A stretch of DNA of 64,000 nucleotides from assembly GCA_028095005.1 (NCBI GenBank), contig CM051460.1, forward strand, positions 233,014,742 to 233,078,741, given 5' to 3'. Made by a program: the position numbers and the translations under genes. The notes under the pieces are model-generated. The model ran no database searches, was not told where the DNA came from, and saw nothing but the letters and a program-made list of their open reading frames with translations. Below, in pieces: positions 31,378 to 56,700 of this stretch (positions within the stretch are counted from its first letter, which is position 1; each line of letters begins with the position of its first letter). The stretch is from Rhynchospora pubera (Eukaryota > Streptophyta > Magnoliopsida > Poales > Cyperaceae).

Positions 31378-33382
31378 CTATATTGTGTTATCATACTGCC
31401 CAAAATACTTCCCACATATAGACACAAGCACACTCAACATCGCCACCTCATCATCCATCTCCAACTTGGTGGCAAGTATACCTAAGCACTTGCGCAGCAA
31501 ACACCTCAAAGAGGCACATGTGTCAGCATGCAATGGCATGTCCACAGTGGCACATAGGGCAAACAGCCACAGACAATCATGCCGTGACAGCTTCTCCAAA
31601 CTCTCGGCCATGTCAATGTAATTTCGGAGTGTAGCAGCACGATGAACGGCATCCATGTTAAGGATTGTTGCTACAGTTGGAGCAACTAGGCTTTGATCCT
31701 CTATTGAACTCTTAGATATAGGAGAGCTATTTGACGGGTCCAATGAACTGCTAAGCTGTGAAAATGCCTAAAATAGGTTGAATTTCAGTGACAATAAAGC
31801 ATTTACCGCAATTCACCTGTTCAATCAAGGATGAACTTTAGTAGAACTAGTTTGAACTGTGAATCAAGTTCTTCCTAATGCTAACTTTTTTTAAGCAGAT
31901 TCTATCAAAAGGAAATTGCAAGTCAGAATGTGTTACCAACTTTTTAAAGCAGATTCTATCAAAAGGAAATTGCAAGGCATAACTTCAATATTAGAGCTTA
32001 AGAGAAAGAATTAAGGGTTAAATCCAGTTTATCGGGCTTTGATAATAGTTTGTTTTGCAACATGGAACAGTAATACTTTACTGCAAAGAGCAGTTCACAG
32101 TTATGTTTAGGTTTGGCAAGAGGCGGAAAAAACTGTAAAACTATTTAACAATCTTGAAAAATTTGCACATCAAGATAGAATAAGATTAGTACCTTTCTCA
32201 ATTCAGAGAACTCATTTAGAAAATAATCTTCCCACTTCTTGGAAGGCAACAGATTTGTAGGGCATTTAGGCAAATCAGGAATTTTGGGCATGTAAGGTGT
32301 CTGTTCAGCATTTATTTCATTCAAATTTAGTTTAGCCACTTTAACATCAGGTAGCTGATCAGCCTCCCACCTAGTACGTATTTAATAAATTAAATTTGGT
32401 TTGAACTTAGTGATCATATAGATACCAGTTTATTTTTAATGATCATATAGACATTGGCTGTAATAAAGATCATATATATAGAATACAGTTTGAAGTCAGT
32501 GGTCACAGATGGAACACAACTGGTATCATACAGCATCATATTTACTTGATATTCTAGTAACAAATGAATACCTCGATTATCAGTAATAAGTACAACTAGT
32601 CCAGCAGTGGAATCAACTGGCTTGATACATATAACCAACTAATGGTATCTGTCCTGCATCAGCTAGTACAGGACACCTGAACTTATTAACTACAAATTAC
32701 CGCACTAATCCCCAACCTTGACCTATGGAATGTTTAAGATCCAAATATTAAAGGTTCAAACAATCTAGTACTGGTATGACTTACAGACCAGTGTTACAGC
32801 ATATATAGCTAGAAACAGTGACAAAAGCTAAAACCTGACACGTCGGAGATACTCCCAGCCATCAACAGGTGGGCCCGATTCAAAATCAGGTTCTCCTTCA
32901 ACCAAAAATGCCGGCTTCAGTATGCCATCATACGAATCATCACTGATGTCATCCTCTTCACATTGCATATTTTCACCCATGCCTGATTGATTTGAAGTAC
33001 CTGCTACCAATTGTTCCTCTGAAGCTGCAAATGTGGTAAACACTGTACTTAACTAAAAGCTTAAAAAAAAAGACATTTCTTCATGGAAATAAATAATCAT
33101 ACCAATATCTCCGCCCCCATTGTTCCTATTCCGTTGTTTATTTTTGTTCCTATTCCTATTCCTCTTCTTTTTCTTATTAGAATCTGCCACGAAAATTCCA
33201 TCTAACTCTAGCCTGACGGTCGGCTCGAGACCCCAGTAGACCCGCTCGAACAGTTCAAGCTGGTATTCTGGTTGCACGAATCTCAGCGCTTCCATGTCGC
33301 TCCTGGTGTATTTCCTCTGTGGACCCTTTTCGTGTCCCTTTGTCTCCTCATCCCGGAGAGAAACCAGCGTCGTAGCTTCCAT
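31378..33382 (-). CDS. GEMIN2: Gemin2 (SMN-interacting protein 1, SIP1 family)
   Basis: Four exons on the minus strand (33382-33103, 33024-32835, 32370-32193, 31767-31378) give 345 residues in frame. Gemin2 binds Sm proteins during spliceosomal snRNP assembly in the cytoplasm. Family hallmarks are FLVEGEPDFESGPPVDGWEY followed by LRRVRWEADQLP, then YMPKIPDLPKCPTNLLPS with KKWEDYFLNEFSELRK, and the helical C-terminal domain with RNYIDMAESLEKLSRHDCLW and WLFALCATVDMPLHADTCAS. The N-terminal part carries a polybasic stretch (KKKKRNRNRNKNKQRNRNN) and an acidic stretch (CEEDDISDDSYD). The start chosen is the first methionine (33382) that avoids a poly-F/V upstream extension read from A-rich leader DNA. 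A nested Tourist pair lies 141 bp upstream. Confidence 0.93.
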
Positions 33383-33523
33383 TTCTTTGTTGCTGGCTTG
33401 CTCCTCTCCGAATCGGTGTCTGGAACCTAGAAGGTTACAACTGGAAGTGCTGTGGCTTTTCTCACCAGTTTTTATTTTTAAAAGAAAAAAACAAAAAACA
33501 AAAAAAAGGCTGAAAAAGATGTA

Positions 33524-33851
33524 GGGGCCGTTTGGATACACAAGGAATTTGAGGAATTTCAAATTCCTATACCAAATTTATTATAAACAATTCAAACTCT
33601 TCACAAAATTACACACTTTTCAATAAATTTATACCTAGGGTACCGTTTGGATGCGTTGAGAAGAATGTAGGAAGAAGAAAGAAGGTAAGAAATAAATTAT
33701 AAACAATCCAAACTCTTCACAAAGTTACACACTTCCCAATACTTCTTACCACTTCTTCCCTTGTTCCCTTCTTCCAATACCTATTCAAACGGAGCCTAGA
33801 AATAAGAAATTTTCCAAATTCCTCAAATTCCTAAGCGATCCAAACGGCCCC
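33524..33851. mobile_element. Tourist-like MITE upstream of Gemin2, split by a second one
   Basis: Ends GGGGCCGTTTGGAT and GATCCAAACGGCCCC, with GTA on both sides (33521-33523, 33852-33854). Without the insertion it is about 167 bp and matches 15824-15989 and 43472-43639 closely. Confidence 0.88.
33639..33796. mobile_element. Tourist-like MITE nested in its own family
   Basis: 158 bp with ends GGTACCGTTTGGA and TCAAACGGAGCC and TAG duplicates (33636-33638, 33797-33799). It lies inside the CCTAGGAAT motif of the outer element. Confidence 0.85.
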
Positions 33852-34197
33852 GTAATAAAAACGAGGCCTAGAGGCCTCTGTAATTAAGCAACCTTCAATT
33901 ACCCGAAAAATTAAAAGTAATATTAAATTAATATAATATATTAAAAATAATATCAATATAATAATATTTTTTTTAAATATTATCACAAGATCGGAATCTG
34001 GGATTCCGACCGCAATTACGGAATCCCGGATTTCGATCTTAGCTAAGATCGAAATCCCGGATTCCTATCTTAGCTATGATCGGAATCCGGGATTCCGATC
34101 TTAGCTAACTACTCATTTAAATACTATTTCTAATATTTAAAGCTAAGATCGAAATTCCGGATTCCGATCTTAGCTTTAAATATTAGAAATAATATTT

Positions 34198-34330
34198 AAT
34201 TTATTTATTTAATTAAATATAAATTTAATTAATTTATTTAATTAAATATAAATTTAATTAATTTATTTAATTAAATATAAATTTAATTTATTTATTTAAT
34301 TAAATATAAATTTAATTAAAATATAAAAAT
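34198..34330. repeat. AT-rich tandem repeat, about four units of about 30 bp
   Basis: A TTTATTTAATTAAATATAAA-based unit recurs with minor length variation between the arms of the MULE. Confidence 0.75.
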
Positions 34331-34437
34331 TTATTTTATTTAATTAAAAAATGAATAATTAAGTTATAAATTTTTAATTAATTTACATTAAAATAATAAA
34401 TTTTTAAACAACCATTTGATCTGCGTCTCGGGTTTTG

Positions 34438-34710
34438 TCATCTGTATAGCCAATAAAAGACTCGGGAGTTTGTTGTACGAATCTTTCCACGATCCGAAAA
34501 GATGTTCGATTGCTCTCTCTCTCGCCCATGCCAAATCTTGTTATAAGTGGGCACCACATTCGGGTATTCTTTCTCCAATAGAGATTTCACGCCTGGTAAG
34601 GAAATACCGACATCTCTCTTTACTGCATTTCTGATACAATTGGCAATAACTTCAGCCGTTAGATTATCATGCGTGAAGTCTCCGGCCCTTCTCACGCATG
34701 TAGGGGTGTA
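34438..34710 (-). pseudogene. MuDR-type transposase fragment
   Basis: The minus-strand frame contains FTHDNLTAEVIANCIRNAVK and then LPGVKSLLEKEYPNVVPTYN with KIWHGREREQSNIF. This pattern corresponds to the helical segment before the catalytic domain in plant MuDR-family transposases (HRNLNSEFIA...KAWLAKQKAIEKLF). Only about 85 residues survive. The catalytic DDE domain and SWIM zinc finger are missing, so the copy is dead. It supports assigning the surrounding inverted repeats to the Mutator superfamily. Confidence 0.65.
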
Positions 34711-34791
34711 CAAAAAAATCGTGAATCCGTTCAATCCGTTAAACCCACCCGGATTCTGATCTTAGCTTTAAATATTAGAAATAATATTTAA

Positions 34792-35777
34792 GGGGGCGTT
34801 TGGATGGGGTTGGAATAAGAGGGAATTGCAAAATCCTGGCATAGAATTTAGAAAAAGTGGGAATTTAGGAATAGGTAGGAATTTCAAATTCCGGGAATAT
34901 GAAATGTTGTTTGGATGATGTTAGGAATAAGGAAGGAATTTGTTTTATTAAAATATTCATTTGTGGTTATATTTTATCGGAGCCTAACTCCTTCGATTAG
35001 CGCCATTCTAATTGGGTCCCTTCCGTACCTCCTCTTCCGACAACTACGAGAACGAACCCTACGAACCACAGATCTCGGTTTCCTCTCTCATCGATCCCCT
35101 TGTCTCAGCTGCTGTCCTCTCCACGGTCGGATCTCTGTCCTGTCGCCTACGGGCTCATTGTTGAACCCCAAAATACCGGATGTGATGCATCGCCGTTACA
35201 GAGACACTGATTCCGGGTCACCTTCTGCGAGGAAAGGAAAGAAACAGTTCCGGCATGGATTAGCTACTGCGGTACCAAATCGAGCCAATTGGAGTTCAAA
35301 ATTTTTTTATCTAATCAAGGAGTAATCAACGACAGTAAAAGAACGAGGGACTAACCGCTGAACGTACGATAAACCAAAATCGAGATAATCGACAGGAGGG
35401 AAGACGGAAAGGAGATGACCGAAACCCTCGTTTTCTGTGGCAGCGTCGCAACACAATCTCCTCTGCCGACATATGAAGGCGAAGCTTAGAGGAAAGAGGA
35501 AAATTGCGATCACAGGAGAAACAGTAATTAGATCCGTTGGGACAATTATTGAGGCTCGCAATAATTGAGGAGCGAAGGACGAAAAAAATGGTTTTTTTCC
35601 GGAGAGAAGGACGAAGGAAATGGTTTTTTACTCCCAAGGCATCTCCTTCGGGAATAAGATGTGCGCACCATTTTGTGAAATTCCCAACTTAGTCCAGGAG
35701 CGTTTGGATCGCTCAGCCCCTCCAGGAATTAGGAAATTCCGAAATTTCCCTTATTCCAGCCCAATCCAAACGGCCCC
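34792..35777. mobile_element. 986-bp Tourist-like element with a gene-like interior
   Basis: Ends GGGGGCGTTTGGAT and ATCCAAACGGCCCC with TAA duplicates (34789-34791, 35778-35780). The empty site can be read from the opposite arm of the host MULE (ATTTAAATGAG), confirming the boundaries. The interior at about 35000-35640 is richer in G+C than the ends. It has an ATG at 35182 with a hydrophilic open frame (MHRRYRDTDSGSPSARKGKK) on the plus strand. It may be captured cellular sequence; I do not recognise it. Confidence 0.8.
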
Positions 35778-35940
35778 TAAATGAGTAGTTAGCTAAGATC
35801 GGAATCCAAATAATTGCGGTCGGAATCCCAGATTCTGATCTTGTGATACTATCTAAAAAAATATTATTATATTGATATTATTTTTAATATATTATATTAA
35901 TTTAATATTATTTTTTAATTTTTCGGTCCCGTAATTGCCC

Positions 35941-36733
35941 GTTTCTCTTCGATTCTGTAGAATTGGGTCTCGGCAAAAAATTTTTATTAGATATTTAAAT
36001 TTTTAGAATATAAAATAAAAATATGAATATATGATCAATGTAGATAAATACTTTTTCGGTTAACTAACAAGATATGATATTACTAAATTTTAATTTACTA
36101 TGATTTATCAAGCAAGGGTACAGATACTCTATTTCTTACCTTGACCTTTTAAGTTTTCGATAACAAAATTTCAAAATTGAATAATAAAATAAAATATAAT
36201 AAGACTTGTCGAGTAGTGAGTAGTGACGCAATCTATATAATTTTCTCTTAAACGCTTGTAATTTTTTTTCACATTTCAATTTTATTTTAATCAGAACCAA
36301 AATTATATATTAAAAAAATGAGATACGAAAGTTGTTCATATTAATGTATTTTTCTTATAAGCTGTTAATGTTAAGCAAGACAAAGTAAATCTCATTAACA
36401 TTTTAGTACATCGTAAAAATAAAAAAATATATCACAGCGAACATCTGTGTGTTTAATATTTGAATTTTTCAATTTTAAATTATTATTAAACTTTCAAAAA
36501 TTAAAATAGAGAGAACATATAAACTCCAAACAGTAATACCTTAATTAAAAACAATAAATAATATAATAATCTCTCTTACACAGTGATAATTCAATTTTAT
36601 TTATTTATTTATTTTTCTTTTGATATCAAATGATAATTCAATTTACTCTGCAATGACCTATATTTACATGTTCCGTCCCAAATCAAACCGTAAAATACCC
36701 CAAGCACACTCGCTCTGGTAGTCTGGTGCATCA
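35941..36733. other. AT-rich sequence upstream of the DEAH helicase
   Basis: No gene. The last 60 bases before the ATG have less A+T and probably hold the 5' UTR. Confidence 0.5.
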
Positions 36734-46560
<9,827 letters not shown>

Positions 46561-48603
46561 TGGGATTTTTTGAGAGGAATAAAGTCTTCCTCAAAATCTA
46601 ATCATAGTTGTACTCATTAGATAATTTGAGATATTGCTTGGTGCATTTGTAGAATGCTAGGAAATCTAAGCTTGATTAATTTTGTATGATTAAAATTTTG
46701 CGTTGCGTGGGTTTTATCTTGTCTATTGCTAGTTTTATGTTACTAGAATTCGTTAATTAATTACAATTATGTTAGCTTGATATCGGTATTCAATCGCGTT
46801 TTCTTGGTGGAACGCTTTCTTAATGAACTTTTGCCCAAGAGCCGTATTTTCTTTATGGGTAACTGGCAGGACCGCACAAAAAGGTTAATTCGATGATTTC
46901 TTTGTATTATTTATTCATATAATCTGTCTTTGATTTATCGTGCATACGATGAGAAATGAAAATAGAATTTCAAAATACTAACGGGGCTGTTTGGAAAACA
47001 TTGGAAAGTGTGTAATTTTGTGAAGAGTTTGGATGGTTAGAAATAAAATTTTGTCCGGAATTTGTTATTCTTGCTTATTCTCTACTCATCCAAAGAGCCC
47101 AAATGGTGTTTTAGTGTAGTCGTCTTTGGCTGCTGAATTTTTTTATTATTATTATTAATTGGGAAAAAGGAGCTAAAAAAAAAACATTAAGCGCTTTGTA
47201 CTCCGAAAGTGGTCAAATGTTGGTTCGGAACTGAAATTTTAACAATTTCATTTGATTATTGTGTAGACAAGTGGTCTTAAACAAACTGGTATAAGAGAAT
47301 TCTCAAGGAGGGAAATAAGAGGCAAAGTACATGTCATGTTGTTCTGCAACTGGTCATTAACACAATTATTGATAAAAAAAAAGAAATTCTTCAGAAGAAA
47401 AGTGTGTTTTGTGTACATCTTTCAAAGCTTGAGTGTTGATGCCATTAATGAATTCGTTTGATTCTAACAATTAATAACAAGGACAAAATAATTGTTCAAA
47501 TATTTTTGTCATCTTGAGTTTTTATTTTGGTCTCGTCCTCCACTTGGTAATACGCCTCGTGTAAATCCTGTTTTGTCAAATACAAAATTCCATTGCATGA
47601 CATTTATAAAATTGTAAAATTGTGTGGGCCTACACTTATAAATAAAATTGTTGAAATAATATATTATACACTAGATCATAAATATATTACTGTTTGTAAT
47701 AAATTATTTCACCTATTTGTGGACTAAACTTAGTGCTTTCTTAATTATTTAGAACATTTTGATTTGGTAATATATTATTTCGCGTATTAGATGGATCCAG
47801 CACATCTATTTAGACCGTCTATTGACACATCGAACATGACATAATCATTCACGAGCCGATCCGATTTTAGAAAGCAGTATGGATTGGATGCCTTCAAACA
47901 ACATTAAACTCCACACACACCTGGGCTGTAATGAATCGGAACTCATTGGTAGATAGACCAACCAACCATTCTCCATTTCCTTCTGCTCATTTTTTATTTT
48001 TTTTCTTTTCTTTTTTTAAAGACAGGTGCTATGCTCCTGTCTTTGAACTCTTAACAAATTTCAAAGTTTGTTAGTTGTGACGTCCGATCTCTTTCTTCGT
48101 TCCTGACTTCTAGTCTTATACGTCCCTATGGCCATATCGTTATCTTCATGTGTAGATTTGGTGTATAAGAAAATGCTAGCAATAAAAGAAGAAGAAGAAA
48201 AGTTTCAAGAGATTCAAATAATTATGCAGATCTTTTAAAATAATTTCTTAATTAACACGGAAAAATGGGATAACTTTATTGAAACATTAGTACCATCAGT
48301 CAACATATTAACAACATTTTAATTAGAAAACAGTAACATATAAAATAAAATCCATATATTACTAATCATTTGAGGTGAAATATTGGAATATTTAATTAAT
48401 TTATCCGAAATAAAATAAAATAAAATAACAAAGAAATTTTTGATGTGCCCATTGGCATTTGGCTTCCCAATGTTATACCATATCTTCATCAGGCACAGAA
48501 GATCTCGAGTCCCAAACCCTAGCAAAGGTCCCTCATACTCTGTTCCTGCGGAACAACATAACGTTACCTCGGCCTTGGTAATAACGCAACACCAAGTAAG
48601 ATT
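46561..48603. other. intergenic between helicase and adenylate kinase genes
   Basis: A Tourist-related remnant lies at about 46983-47100 (GGGGCTGTTTGGAAA ... CATCCAAAGAGCCC). Otherwise AT-rich with no gene recognised. Confidence 0.5.
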
Positions 48604-48795
48604 CGTATCCTCTGCCGCGCGGCACAGCCGCACTTTTCAGATGAGCCGTCAGATCTGATCTGGACGGTTCAATTTTTTCGAGCCTATCCCCTAGAAAATA
48701 CCGGATTGATAGGCTCGAAAAAATTGAACCGTCCAGATCAGATCAGACGGTCGAGAAAAAAACTGCGGCCAGCTGCCCGCGGCAGAGGATGTGAG
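48604..48795. mobile_element. Mutator-type hairpin MITE upstream of adenylate kinase
   Basis: Ends CGTATCCTCTGCCGCG and CGCGGCAGAGGATGTGAG match the MITE at 28001-28210. Inside is a perfect 37-bp stem (48652-48688 with 48708-48744) around a 19-base loop. No clear target duplicate. It ends about 147 bp before the ATG, so it may lie in the promoter or 5' UTR. Confidence 0.8.
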
Positions 48796-48941
48796 TTGAA
48801 GCAACCCAACCAAAACCAAAGAGACGCCGTATCTCTCTCACTTTCCATTTTACAAATAAATTAGTCTCTTCAAATTAAATCAAACCTTTATCAGAGACTA
48901 GTTCACCTTCGCTATCTACAGAGAGAGCGAAGAGAGAGAGA

Positions 48942-52333
<3,392 letters not shown>

Positions 52334-52626
52334 GATGAACTTCTGAACAATTGTGACCTTGGTGCTGGTGTACCAGCTATTTAGTATGATAAAATTGACT
52401 CTGGGGTATCCAAACCCACATTTTTCTTATGTTTAACTTAATTGGCTTTTTTTGAGCTCAAGGAATCTGGCGGATTTAGTTTTTTGAATAATGAGAGATT
52501 TTGGTTCATAATTCTTACTTTTGTATAAACACTTGCATGGTACTTCAAAAGCGCTTTGTCCTTTGTCAGATCTTTAGCTTTAATCTCTCATGGCCTTTTG
52601 TCAGGTACCCTCATATTAATCTCTAA

Positions 52627-52773
52627 CTCCCTTTGGATAGGTGTGGGAAGAAGGGAAGAAGTGGGAAGAAGTATTGGGAAGTGTGTAACTTTGTGAAGAG
52701 TTTGGATTGTTTATAATTTTTTTTTTCCCTTCTTCCTTCTTCCTATTTCTTCTCAACGCATGCAAACAGAGGC
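52627..52773. mobile_element. Tourist-like MITE 3' of adenylate kinase
   Basis: 147 bp with ends CTCCCTTTGGAT and GCAAACAGAGGC and TAA duplicates (52624-52626, 52774-52776). It starts 293 bp after the stop codon, possibly in the 3' UTR. Confidence 0.75.
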
Positions 52774-53221
52774 TAAACAATCGATACAGTTCTAGTATAA
52801 GGCTGTTCAATCGATACAGTTCTAGTATAAGGCTGTTGCTTAAATTTGGGAAGGCTTTACAGTTACAATTATAATATATCTAGATACGTCAACGTGAACA
52901 ATACATGTCTAATGCTGAGTGCAACCGAAGAGTTATTAGATTTTAAATTTTCTGGTGCAGAGTGCAAACTGCAGATAATAGAAATGACTTCCAAGTACTG
53001 CTAGAGGTGATATAATTTTGTTTCAGTGTGTCACTTTTATTTACATTTATTTCATAGCGTCCAGCGGTGATCATTCGAGGGACAGGCTTGAACCTTGAGG
53101 CTAACAAATAATAATTACCAAAATTGTCAATATACAGGATGCATCCATTCACTTGAGTATCGTCCCTGTACTGAGAATTGGAACAAACCATCATGCACAT
53201 TCACGGGGTAAAGTTTTGGTC

Positions 53222-53332
53222 ATTTCTTGTATATATGGCTGAGTTTTTACACTGGCTCGCCAAGCCTATCACAAACATATGGACTTCTTAGAAGAGAGTC
53301 AAGTGTTCTTACCACCTGTGCTACTAGACCAC
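53222..53332 (-). mobile_element. partial Au-like SINE
   Basis: On the minus strand it reads GTGGTCTAGTAGCACAGG and continues into GTGATAGGCTTGGCGAGCCA, matching the SINE at 43841. The B-box segment is deleted. No flanking duplicate was resolved. Confidence 0.7.
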
Positions 53333-53732
53333 ATACTTGAGCAAAAGAGATCATCCCATAACTGGCTTAGAAAGAAAAATCTAGACGAAGACGAGCGAAG
53401 TCGCTTTTTCACTTGACTGTTGTTTCTCTGTTTTTCCCAACTCTCTTCAAAAATAATTTAATCATCTGCGTAAACCAGTAAGGCTACAACTGAACTGAAA
53501 CAAAAACACCACCAAGAAATCACAACAAAGGTCAACGATTATAAAAGAAATATAATGAAGAAGGCTGCAACTGAAACAATTTCCAGCGATATAAAGAAAT
53601 TGTGACCACATTTTTTTTTCTTTCTTTTTACTTGAGATACATAACTCTATTTCGTTCACATTATTTCCAGCAATTAAGGAAAGCAATAGAAAAAAAAGAA
53701 ACTCATCACTACAGCAAAGTGTGACTACAACT

Positions 53733-56700
53733 CTACAAGTCAACCTTGATCTTGGCATCCAGCACAGAGAACTCATTGTAGAATGCCTTGAAATGCTCGT
53801 ACGAATACTTCACATCATCCACTGCACACATTTCCCTAATACTGTGCATTGACAACTGTGGCGCTCCAACATCAACTGTACGAATTCCAATGCCACTTGC
53901 CAATATTGGGCCTATGGTCGAACCACATGCCATGTCATTCCGAACCACAAAATCCTGCATAAAAAGGATGAAAAGAATAATGGAATGATATTCAGGCAGC
54001 ATATTTGGGTCCAATGTGATCTTCTCAAAAGCCTACCCCAACTTGTTTGGGACACAAGGCTTAGTTGTTGTTGTTCTTGTTGTTGTGATCTTCTCAAAAA
54101 AAAAAAAAAAGTTTTCAGGAAATCAGTAAAAAGATCCTCATATGATGTCAGACCAAAATAGAATTACAATCTGGCGCATCATTATTTGTCACTGGGAAGT
54201 ATTTTTAACTGCAAAATTAGAGGCCAAAATGATGGCAGAAAAGACAGATATCAAAAGTTTTGGACCATGATAGAGACTTTATTCTAGTACAGAAACTACT
54301 AGTCTTTTTCATTGAATCATTAAAGTACAAATTATGAATAACAGATCATACCTGAACAGGCAATTGGTGCTTCTCAGCAATCTCCCTAAAGATAAATGAA
54401 GTGACAGCATTTGTGGCATACCGCTGATTTGCATTGTGCTTTATCACCAGACCACCATGCATTTTCGGCTGATGGTTATCCTCATGTTTGTCCTACCAAT
54501 ATAAGATTACAAAGGGATAGAAATCCTCAGGTCCATCAATGGTAATATAAGCTCAATTTGTACAGAAGAAAACAAAGTAATAGTAAGGTAAAAACTAGAT
54601 CATTCAACATCTTGAAACCAATTTAAGTGAACTAAGTTTTAAATCATTCAACATCTTATTTGGTGCAATAAAATTCAAATTAGTTTTGAATCATTATTTG
54701 CCCATAGTATTTCCAAGGACTTCACAAAGTGTATTATTATAGTATTTAACAACGAATAAGGACCTAATGGTTCCTGGTATCCACAAAACGCACCACGACT
54801 AGCAAAAGCACCAAGTAGCTCTTTTAATACAGTATTAACCCACTAACATCTCTTATTTACTTTGATAGTTGGTTGTACTTTTTAAATTGGTCAAATAACA
54901 AAATCTACTGTTACCAATATATTAGATTACCATGTAGTTGGGATGTAGGGCATGAGCCATGTCAGCAGAAACAAGAAAGCTTCTCCGGATTGCTTTCTCA
55001 AGCACCTGAGAGAAAAAAAGAGAGACTTCTTGCTGTGTAATTTACGCCATCTACTGTAATATCTAGTATAATAGAAAAGCTGGATTGCCTAATTTATATA
55101 GATGTAGTAAAGATAAAATATTAGGGACAAAACTACCAGATTTCAACAATAAGTAGTCGGCTACCATCATGATTGTACCACTCATATTTCAACTGTCAGT
55201 AGATAATCCTGAACTATGAGTCTGTATCTTTGTTTATCGCATGATTGAGGCCTAACGATGGTTATTAATAATGAACTCATAATGTTTCTGTAACATATCC
55301 AGCTAAGGTCAAACACCAACTGACCGAATAATACTAAAAAGCTAACCAAGACCATATCATACAAGCATCGGTGGTTATGGCTGTAGTTAAGGTCCAAATT
55401 TACGACCAAAGAAGATATCAATCATTCACAGCTCATGGTTGGGATAATGCATTAAAATGCAATATTGATAAGTAAAAGTTTCCAACCGAAGTATCAGTAA
55501 TGCAGGAATCTACTAAATCTGTACTGTATTATAACCTTGGTGCTCGAAGCGCTGAAGAAATGAGTTATCCTTGAAAGAGCATCAATCATTACTGGAGAGC
55601 CAGCACCTTGAGCTGAGTCAGACCCAACCTCTTCATGGTCAAACAAAGCCACCATCCTTACACTCGGTTCATCATCGAGGGAACCTTCCACAGATGTTGA
55701 GTCTATTAGTGCCTGAAATTGAATGTTTTATTGGTACTCCTTGTAAGTAAAAGATGGGAATTATATATCCTTCCTTTCTTGCCCTATGGTAAAAGTCCAT
55801 AAAATACTATGAAAGCATGTTTGTGTTCAATCCTTCATAACTTTCTTTGTTCTAGGGGAATACTTCAGGCTTGGCCATTATCAGTCATTAACAAACAAAG
55901 AATTCTGGATCAGGAGAGATGTATGCCAAAAGGGACTGAATAATTGAAATGATATCCTTCAAAGAAACTTATGTTGTATGTACACTAATCAACAATAAAT
56001 AAACAAAGCAACTAAATAAAACATACTTTGAGAGAGCAGAAAGACATGCACAGATTATCAAGCCTTCCAGAGAAAATGAACTCTTTCATGGCACCAGCAA
56101 CAATGCTTGGTTGTGTGTCGCAAAGCTGTAATTCAAAGTCACAAATTTCTTCTGGTTCACAAGACGCCTCATTAGCAATGCGCTGTATCAAAACAAAATA
56201 ACAAGATCACAGCGAGAACAGCTCGTACCTGTAATTCAGAGGTCTTCACTATATTTTCCACTGGCATAAATATTATGCTAGTTCAGTTCCGAATACCTTC
56301 AGGTTTGCAGGCTTTGCTATTGTTTTATTATTCTATAAGGGCTCTGTAAATGTTTGAAGGCCAATAAAAACCCCAACTAACCCGAAATAAGAAGAGGTAA
56401 TTTAATGTAAACCAACGTACAAAATCGAGTGCCAAAGGGAGAAATTTTCTTTCATGGCACGAGCAGTTTTTTACACTTACACAACCTATAAATTTTGGTT
56501 AAATCAGTTTCCAGATATCGTAAGTTCTCAACCAAAAACCCAACCAATTTTTGTTTGTTACATATATAAACTAAAATCAGATAAATCTCAAGAATTACCT
56601 GCAACAACAACGAATGATGTTTCTTCTTATCTGTATTTTTCTTATCCTTTGACTCAGTGGGATCACTTTCTTCAGCCAACTTCTGTATTTCAGCCTTGGC

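Larger units (their letters stand above)
33893..35940. mobile_element. degenerate MULE with long AT-rich inverted repeats and a transposase remnant
   Basis: A left arm (about 33893-34140) and an inverted right arm (about 34747-34791 plus 35778-35940) match closely. The arms include GATCGGAATCTGGGATTCCG-like words and the AT stretch TATCAATATAATAATATTTT. The interior holds a tandem AT repeat and a transposase fragment. The right arm is interrupted by a 986-bp Tourist-like element. No clear target duplicate was found at the ends, so exact borders are approximate. Confidence 0.75.

Noticed and set aside
33053..33562. Gemin2 frame extended upstream of 33382
   Set aside because: The extra 60 residues (FSLFFVFCFFLL...) come from A/T homopolymer leader DNA next to a MITE and have no counterpart in the family.
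35326..35637. Minus-strand frame with CFSCDRNF...H resembling a zinc finger
   Set aside because: The second histidine is missing and the frame overlaps the complement of the gene-like core; likely chance.
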